Part shown: one piece after another, positions 50,678-55,432 of the stretch
Layout: every line of letters begins with the position of its first letter
How positions within the stretch are numbered: position 1 is the first letter of the stretch
Assembly (NCBI GenBank): GCA_947631245.1
Contig: CANRKP010000008.1
Location: 1 to 55,432, forward strand
Origin: an uncultured Clostridia bacterium
GTDB taxonomy: Bacteria; Bacillota; Clostridia; Oscillospirales; CAG-272
Direction of reading: 5' to 3'
Length of the DNA: 55,432 nt
Translations under genes and position numbers: made by a program
The notes under the pieces: model-generated
Databases searched by the model: none
The model's input: the letters and a program-made list of their open reading frames with translations, nothing else
Told to the model about the DNA's origin: nothing

Positions 50678-51862
50678 ATGGAATACAGCTTTTCCGAAAA
50701 AATGCGGAACCTGAAGCCTTCCGCTATACGAGAAATATTCAAAAGCCTTTCAGACCCGACGATAATATCATTTTCCGGCGGAAATCCGGCGCCCGAAACA
50801 TTCCCGATAGCGGAGATATCAAAGATATCCGCCGACATATACGCAAACGACGGAGCCGCGGCGCTCCAGTACAATATAAGCGAGGGCTATCCGCCGCTCC
50901 GTGCCGCCCTCACCTCCCGTATGCATGACAAATTCGGCATAGGAAGCGACGGCGACGACCTCATCGTCGTATCCGGCGGAGCGCAGGGCATCGAGCTTGC
51001 GGCAAAGGTCCTCTGCAACGAGGGAGACGCCGTCATATGCGAGGACCCGACGTTCATCGGCGCGCTCAACGCCTTCCGCACAAACGGAGCTGTGCCCGTA
51101 GGCGTCCCCGCCGCGGGCGGCATCAAGCCTGAGGAGCTCGAGGCGGCGATAGAGGCTCACCCCGAAGCGAAGATGGTATATCTCATCCCGAATTTCCACA
51201 ACCCGATGGGCACGACGATGCCGCTTGAAACGCGGACGGCAATATACGATATATGCAAACGTCACGGCATCATAATTTTCGAGGACAACCCCTACGGCGA
51301 GCTCCGCTTTGCAGGTGAGGACGTGCCGACGATAAAGTCCCTTGACCGTGACGGCATCGTCATATACTGCTCGACGTTCTCGAAAATACTCTCCGCCGGA
51401 ATGCGCGTCGGCTATGTGCTCGCTCCCGCGGCGCTGACGCAGAAAATGGTCGTCTGCAAGCAAGTCGAGGACGTCCACACGAACACCTTCTTCCAGATGG
51501 TTTGCCACAGATACATGACGAAGTATGACCTCGACGGTCACATCCGCGACATACGCGCGCTTTACAGGCACAAATCAAAGCTGATGCTCGACTGCCTCGA
51601 CGCCTCAATGCCGAACGAGGTGACGTACACGCGCCCCGACGGCGGTCTCTTCATTTGGTGCACAATGCCTGATGGATACACATGCGACGGCGTCGTTAAG
51701 GCTGCGCTCGAACGCAAGGTCGCCGTCGTTCCCGGCACGGCGTTCAACTGTGACGAGACCGCGCCATCCCCCTCGTTCCGGCTCAATTATTCGATGCCGT
51801 CGGACGAGCAGATCGAGCGCGGGGTCAAAGCCCTCTCCGACGCCGTGAAAGCGTCGCTCTGA
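50678..51862 (+). CDS. PLP-dependent aminotransferase (class I/II, aminoadipate-transaminase type)
   Basis: The 394-residue enzyme has the fold-type I layout: ISFSGGNPAPETFP near the start, the cofactor-stacking VSGGAQGIELAAKVL, YLIPNFHNPMGTTM, the PLP-phosphate loop FEDNPYGELRF and the Schiff-base lysine in CSTFSKILSAGMRVGY. These features match the 2-aminoadipate/alpha-amino-acid transaminases related to MocR C-domains, but no DNA-binding domain is present. The ATG at 50678 follows GGAGGCCCCCG; the frame is open to 50246 but that overlaps the MFS gene. It precedes trpS by 17 bases. Confidence 0.93.
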   Translation: MEYSFSEKMRNLKPSAIREIFKSLSDPTIISFSGGNPAPETFPIAEISKISADIYANDGAAALQYNISEGYPPLRAALTSRMHDKFGIGSDGDDLIVVSGGAQGIELAAKVLCNEGDAVICEDPTFIGALNAFRTNGAVPVGVPAAGGIKPEELEAAIEAHPEAKMVYLIPNFHNPMGTTMPLETRTAIYDICKRHGIIIFEDNPYGELRFAGEDVPTIKSLDRDGIVIYCSTFSKILSAGMRVGYVLAPAALTQKMVVCKQVEDVHTNTFFQMVCHRYMTKYDLDGHIRDIRALYRHKSKLMLDCLDASMPNEVTYTRPDGGLFIWCTMPDGYTCDGVVKAALERKVAVVPGTAFNCDETAPSPSFRLNYSMPSDEQIERGVKALSDAVKASL

Positions 51863-51879
51863 ACAAAGGAGACACAAAA

Positions 51880-52890
51880 ATGACAGAAGAAATCACCGCA
51901 AGAAAAAAGACTGCCCTTTCGGGAATACAGCCCTCGGGCAATCTCACTATCGGAAATTATCTCGGCGCGCTCTCTAATTTCGGCTCATTCACCGAGGAGT
52001 TCAACTGCTACTACTGCGTAGTCGACCTCCATTCCATAACGGTACGTCAGGTCCCGGCGGAGCTGCGCCGCCGCACATATGAAGTTCTCGCCCTCTACAT
52101 CGCCTGCGGGCTCGACCCGGACAAATGCACGCTTTTCATACAGAGCCACGTCCATGAGCACGCGGAGCTCTCGTGGATGCTTTCATGCTTCACGATGTTC
52201 GGCGAGCTCTCGCGCATGACGCAGTTCAAGGACAAGAGCGCAAAGCACGCCGACAACATAAACGCGGGGCTTTTCACATATCCTGTCCTCATGGCGGCAG
52301 ACATCCTTCTTTATCAGGCGGACGCCGTCCCGATAGGACAGGATCAGAAGCAGCATCTCGAGCTCGCGCGCGACATCGCCGAGCGCTTCAACGGCGTATT
52401 CTCGCCGACATTCACCGTTCCCGAGCCCTATATCCCGAAGGTGGGGGCAAATATCATGTCGCTCGCGGAGCCGACGAAAAAGATGAGCAAGTCTGACGCG
52501 AACGAAAACGCCGTTGTCCGCATCCTCGACACGCGCGACGTGATAATAAAGAAATTCAAGCGCGCCGTCACGGATTCCGACACATGCGTCCGCCGCGCCG
52601 AAGGCAAGGACGGCATAAACAACCTCATGACGATATATTCCTGCTTCACGGGCAAGAGCTTCGACGAGATCGAGCGCGAGTTTGACGGGCGCGGCTACGG
52701 CGATTTCAAGACCGCCGTCGGCGAGGTCTGCGCGGACGGGCTCGCCCCCGTTCAGGCGAGGTTCTCGGAGCTCATGGCAGACAAGGCGTACCTTGAAGAG
52801 GTGATGAAGAACGGCGCCGAGAAAGCGTCGCGCACCGCCTCAAAGACAGTCGCAAAGGTCAAACGGAAGCTCGGATTCGTCGCCCTCTGA
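51880..52890 (+). CDS. trpS: Tryptophan-tRNA ligase
   Basis: The 336-residue class I synthetase charges tRNA-Trp. The HIGH-equivalent SGNLTIGNYLG and the KMSKS loop (KKMSKSDAN) are present, plus family-typical YQADAVPIGQDQKQHLELARD. GGAGACACAAAA precedes the ATG. It has no T-box leader and shares a transcript with the aminotransferase. Confidence 0.97.
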   Translation: MTEEITARKKTALSGIQPSGNLTIGNYLGALSNFGSFTEEFNCYYCVVDLHSITVRQVPAELRRRTYEVLALYIACGLDPDKCTLFIQSHVHEHAELSWMLSCFTMFGELSRMTQFKDKSAKHADNINAGLFTYPVLMAADILLYQADAVPIGQDQKQHLELARDIAERFNGVFSPTFTVPEPYIPKVGANIMSLAEPTKKMSKSDANENAVVRILDTRDVIIKKFKRAVTDSDTCVRRAEGKDGINNLMTIYSCFTGKSFDEIEREFDGRGYGDFKTAVGEVCADGLAPVQARFSELMADKAYLEEVMKNGAEKASRTASKTVAKVKRKLGFVAL

Positions 52891-52902
52891 CAAAATCCCG
52901 AC

Positions 52903-54021
52903 ATGGTTATAGAACAGCGCTTTATTTACGCCATAGCCGCCGTTATCTGCGCGTTTCTCTTTTCGTATCTGACAACTCCCGCAGTCCGCGCGCTCGCGTT
53001 CCGCATCGGCGCGGTGTCCGTTCCGAAGGACAAAAGGCATATCCATAAGGAGCCGATGCCCGCGCTCGGCGGCCTTGCCGTTTACTTCAGCTTTTCGCTG
53101 ACGACGCTCATTTTCTGCGAGCCGAGAGGCGAGCTTTACGCAATGTGGCTCGGCGGCACCGTTCTTGTTATCCTCGGCGTGCTGGACGACGTATTTGATT
53201 TAGGCCCGTGGATAAAGCTTTTGGTTCAGGTAATCTCCGCCGTATGCGCGACGCTTGCAGGCGTTCTCATCCGCGGCACGTTCCTTTTTTCGCAATATGT
53301 CGAGTTCGGATGGCTCTCATATCCACTGACAGTTCTTTGGATAGTCGTGCTTGTGAACGCCTTTAATCTCATAGACGGGCTCGACGGGCTCGCCTCAGGC
53401 ATATGCGCGATCTCCTGCGTCTCGCTCGCGCTCGTCGCGCTGCTGTACGGCAGCACGGGGACGGCGCTGTTCGCCGCCGTGCTCTTCGGAGCCTGCATGG
53501 GATTTCTGCCCTTCAACTTCTACCCCGCGAAGATCTTCATCGGGAACACGGGCGCGTATTTTCTCGGATATATTCTCGCCGTCATCTCCGTGAGCGGCGT
53601 GTTCAAGATAAGCGCCGTCATCTCCTTTCTCCTGCCCGTAATTATCTTCGCGCTCCCGCTTTTTGACACGGTGTTCGCCTTTTTCCGCCGCATCGCGCAC
53701 GGGAAGGCGCCGTTTGCGGCAGACAAAAAGCACGTCCATCACCGCCTTTTGGAGCTTGGGCTTACGCAGCGCCGCGCCGTGCTGGCAATGTACGCGGTGA
53801 GCGGACTTTTCGGTCTTATCGCGGTCCTCTTCACCGACAGGATAATAATCGGCGAAAGGATTGCAAAATCGGTCGTTTTGGTGCTTGCCGCAGCCGTCGT
53901 CTGCACGGTCGATTTTCTCGTGCTGGTGCGTGCGAAAAAAAGCCGCGATTCCGGCAAGGTGGGTAATGACGACGACGATAAAGTGGACACGAACACAACG
54001 AACAAAACAACTGAGAAATAA
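52903..54021 (+). CDS. Undecaprenyl-phosphate sugar-1-phosphate transferase (TagO/WecA-like)
   Basis: The 372-residue membrane protein has about ten helices and the polyprenyl-phosphate transferase motifs: DKRHIHKEPMPALGG, the acidic loop LDDVFDLGPWIKL, NAFNLIDGLDGLASG, FNFYPAKIFIGNTGAYFLGY and the HVHHRLLELGLTQRRAVL loop. Enzymes of this type attach a sugar-1-phosphate to undecaprenyl phosphate to start teichoic-acid or polysaccharide synthesis. The C-terminal tail is charged and low-complexity. No clear ribosome binding site is seen; the gene follows trpS by 12 bases. Confidence 0.92.
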   Translation: MVIEQRFIYAIAAVICAFLFSYLTTPAVRALAFRIGAVSVPKDKRHIHKEPMPALGGLAVYFSFSLTTLIFCEPRGELYAMWLGGTVLVILGVLDDVFDLGPWIKLLVQVISAVCATLAGVLIRGTFLFSQYVEFGWLSYPLTVLWIVVLVNAFNLIDGLDGLASGICAISCVSLALVALLYGSTGTALFAAVLFGACMGFLPFNFYPAKIFIGNTGAYFLGYILAVISVSGVFKISAVISFLLPVIIFALPLFDTVFAFFRRIAHGKAPFAADKKHVHHRLLELGLTQRRAVLAMYAVSGLFGLIAVLFTDRIIIGERIAKSVVLVLAAAVVCTVDFLVLVRAKKSRDSGKVGNDDDDKVDTNTTNKTTEK

Positions 54022-54037
54022 AAAAGGAGCCGCCTTT

Positions 54038-54382
54038 ATGTTTAAGTTTATCAAGGTTTGGACGAAAAGCAAGGACCCGAACAGCCCGCGATACAGACGC
54101 GATTTTGTCCGCGAGCTCGACGGGATGAGCATAAAGTATGTGACGGAGCGGCGCGGCGACAACGACGATGTCATAGGCAAGAGCGGCGCACTTATCGTAA
54201 AGCCCGAGGACGACACTTTCCTTGTCTACTCCGGCTCCGAGGTGCTTTTCCGCTGCAATATTCCCGAGCTTGCCGCGTGGCAGCTCCTCTCGGGAGACGG
54301 CGTCGTTCTGACCGGTCCCGACATCGAGCACGGCGGCGTCGAACGCACCGTCATCGCCTACTACACATACTATAGAAAATAA
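54038..54382 (+). CDS. Small unknown protein
   Basis: The 114-residue protein has no signal peptide or membrane helix and is not recognised. It reads as a compact alpha/beta domain: basic N-terminus with KDPNSPRYRRDFVREL, then strands such as GALIVKPEDDTFLVYSG and LFRCNIPELAAWQLLSGDGVVLTG, ending ERTVIAYYTYYRK. AAAGGAGCCGCCTTT precedes the ATG. It sits between the TagO-like transferase and a wall carboxypeptidase, so an envelope-related role is only a contextual guess. Confidence 0.75.
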   Translation: MFKFIKVWTKSKDPNSPRYRRDFVRELDGMSIKYVTERRGDNDDVIGKSGALIVKPEDDTFLVYSGSEVLFRCNIPELAAWQLLSGDGVVLTGPDIEHGGVERTVIAYYTYYRK

Positions 54383-54385
54383 ACG

Positions 54386-55261
54386 ATGGACCGCGCAAAG
54401 AAAAAACGTTTGATTCTGTCCGCCGTCGCCGTATTTCTTGCCGTTATAATTCTCGCCGCCACGGTATTCCTTTGCCTCAATCCCCAATATCCGTTTATCG
54501 CGGGTGAATTTTTCGGGGTCAGATGCAAAAATACGGAGCTTTCAAAAGTCGAGCCCTCCGGACTTGACAGCGTCACGCTCGGTGCGCTTTCGGCAGACGA
54601 AAGAGTGCGGTTTGAAGAGAGCCTCATGCTCGTAAACACAGACTTTACGCTTGCCGATGATTTTGCCCCCGACATTGTTAATTACAACGACACAGGAGTG
54701 CAGATGAACGTATGCATGACGGAGCACTACGCGTCGCTCTCGGCGGCGGTAAAGGAAAAGACAGGCGAACGTCTGCTTGTATCGAGCGATTTCAGAACGT
54801 CCGAGCAGCAGCAAGAGGAATTTGAAAGCGCCCCCGCCGTCGCAACGAAGCCGGGAGCCAGCGAGCATCAGACAGGGCTCGCCCTCGACGTATATGTTCC
54901 CTACTACGCGAGCTACGGCTTTTTAAAGACCGAGGCGGGGCGGTTCGTCAACTCCGAATGCTGGAAATACGGCTTCATTATCCGCTACCCCGTTTTCGGA
55001 GAAAAAGAGACGGGAATCGTTTTTGAGCCGTGGCACATCCGCTATGTCGGCTTCCCGCACGCAAAGATAATATATAACGATCATCTGACGCTTGAAGAAT
55101 ATCTCGCCTCGCTCGAGGTCGGCGCATGGTACGAGGCGGAAGGGTATCTGATCTCGCGCCAGAGCTCGCCGGACGGCTCCCTTTTTATTCCTTCGGAGTT
55201 TAAGGAAGCCGTGATATCGCCCGACAATATGGGCGGATATGTTGTGACTGTGTCTAAATAA
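54386..55261 (+). CDS. VanY-type D-alanyl-D-alanine carboxypeptidase
   Basis: The 291-residue protein has an N-terminal membrane anchor (LILSAVAVFLAVIILAATVFL) and a peptidase M15 domain with SSDFRTSEQQQEEF, zinc motif GASEHQTGLALDVYV and the C-terminal metal/catalytic motif FEPWHIRYVG. It trims D-Ala from peptidoglycan. It starts only three bases after the preceding gene, with no clear ribosome binding site, and is the second enzyme of this family in the window. About 55 residues follow the core domain. Confidence 0.9.
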   Translation: MDRAKKKRLILSAVAVFLAVIILAATVFLCLNPQYPFIAGEFFGVRCKNTELSKVEPSGLDSVTLGALSADERVRFEESLMLVNTDFTLADDFAPDIVNYNDTGVQMNVCMTEHYASLSAAVKEKTGERLLVSSDFRTSEQQQEEFESAPAVATKPGASEHQTGLALDVYVPYYASYGFLKTEAGRFVNSECWKYGFIIRYPVFGEKETGIVFEPWHIRYVGFPHAKIIYNDHLTLEEYLASLEVGAWYEAEGYLISRQSSPDGSLFIPSEFKEAVISPDNMGGYVVTVSK

Positions 55262-55275
55262 AAAAATCCCCCCAA

Positions 55276-55328
55276 GGCAGCTACGCATAAAACAGTATTA
55301 ACTTACAAACTGAAATAGGGTAGCTGCC
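55276..55328 (-). terminator. Terminator-like hairpin of an orphan leader
   Basis: GGCAGCTAC (55276-55284) and GTAGCTGCC (55320-55328) are perfect complements with a 35-base loop. On the minus strand the hairpin is followed by TTGGGGGGATTTTTTT, i.e. a T-run suited to termination. The minus-strand 5' arm lies inside a short reading frame and the 3' arm after its stop. Confidence 0.5.
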
Positions 55329-55411
55329 GTACAGGGTGCAGAGAAAGGCGAGTGAAAAGTGATTGCTTTTTGCCCGTCTTTTTCTTTGCCTGTTACGCAA
55401 TAGAAGTCCAT
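55298..55411 (-). CDS. Possible 37-residue leader peptide
   Basis: On the minus strand an ATG at 55411 opens a 37-codon frame (MDFYCVTGKEKDGQKAITFH at its start) that ends inside the loop of the neighbouring hairpin. The peptide resembles no protein I can name. No good ribosome binding site is visible. The overlap of the frame with one hairpin arm is the layout of transcription-attenuation leaders, but no minus-strand gene follows. Base composition looks unlike the genes to the left. It may be a fragment of a mobile element continuing beyond the window. Confidence 0.35.
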   Translation of the reverse strand: MDFYCVTGKEKDGQKAITFHSPFSAPCTAATLFQFVS

Positions 55412-55432
55412 TTTTGAGGGTGGACGTATAAA

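Noticed and set aside
51863..51879. T-box leader for trpS
   Set aside because: Only 17 bases separate trpS from the preceding gene, too short for a T-box, and no such element was seen upstream of the aminotransferase.

Overview
The window comes from an endospore-forming member of the Bacillota, most likely an uncultured gut Clostridia. It carries a complete spoIIIAA-AH operon, a CotF-like coat protein, Gram-positive lipoproteins, an ECF-type vitamin transporter, an LPXTG-like surface protein and many plant-glycan hydrolases. Coding sequence is GC-rich with short spacers, so large antisense ORFs are common and were treated as shadows. No rRNA, CRISPR array or intact insertion sequence was seen.

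Layout. (1) 1-5045, minus strand: a two-component system (response regulator and histidine kinase) followed by a lipoprotein, an ABC ATPase and a truncated ABC-2 permease. Both transcription units carry the same tandem operator in front of the -10. (2) 5163-12854, minus: a GH78-type rhamnosidase lipoprotein, an AraC regulator, a flavin-reductase-like protein, a CmpB-family membrane protein and a GH43-like lipoprotein. (3) 12941-24091, minus: the most notable locus. A cobalamin riboswitch with an intrinsic terminator precedes a seven-gene operon: a small HNH-repeat-like protein, two large surface proteins with alpha/alpha-toroid domains resembling transcobalamin/intrinsic factor, a small membrane-anchored DUF4430 protein, and a full ECF transporter (T, fused A-A', S). 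This reads as a Gram-positive surface capture and uptake system for vitamin B12. (4) 24232-28833, plus: a second two-component system with a membrane-anchored unknown protein, then a VanY-type carboxypeptidase overlapping a CofE-like ligase. (5) 28863-37571: a type B carboxylesterase, and an AraC/GH5 operon divergent from a beta-mannosidase/GH31 alpha-xylosidase operon. (6) 37597-40586: an unknown protein, two GNAT acetyltransferases, and a tRNA-Leu(CAG) whose leader holds two tandem hairpins copied from its own 5' end. (7) 40587-43778: formate-THF ligase, a phosphodiesterase and a CotF-like/helical protein pair. (8) 43836-48721: the spoIIIA operon. (9) 48720-55432: two small membrane proteins and an MFS transporter (minus), then an aminotransferase, trpS, a TagO/WecA-like transferase, a small unknown and a second VanY-type enzyme (plus). 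The last 150 bases look foreign and hold a leader-peptide/terminator arrangement with no gene behind it.

Working together: regions 2 and 5 process hemicellulose and pectin-type glycans, region 3 captures cobalamin, and regions 4 and 9 include cell-wall trimming. Promoters, riboswitch, tRNA and terminators were found by eye from consensus and stem complementarity; no search or folding program was run.
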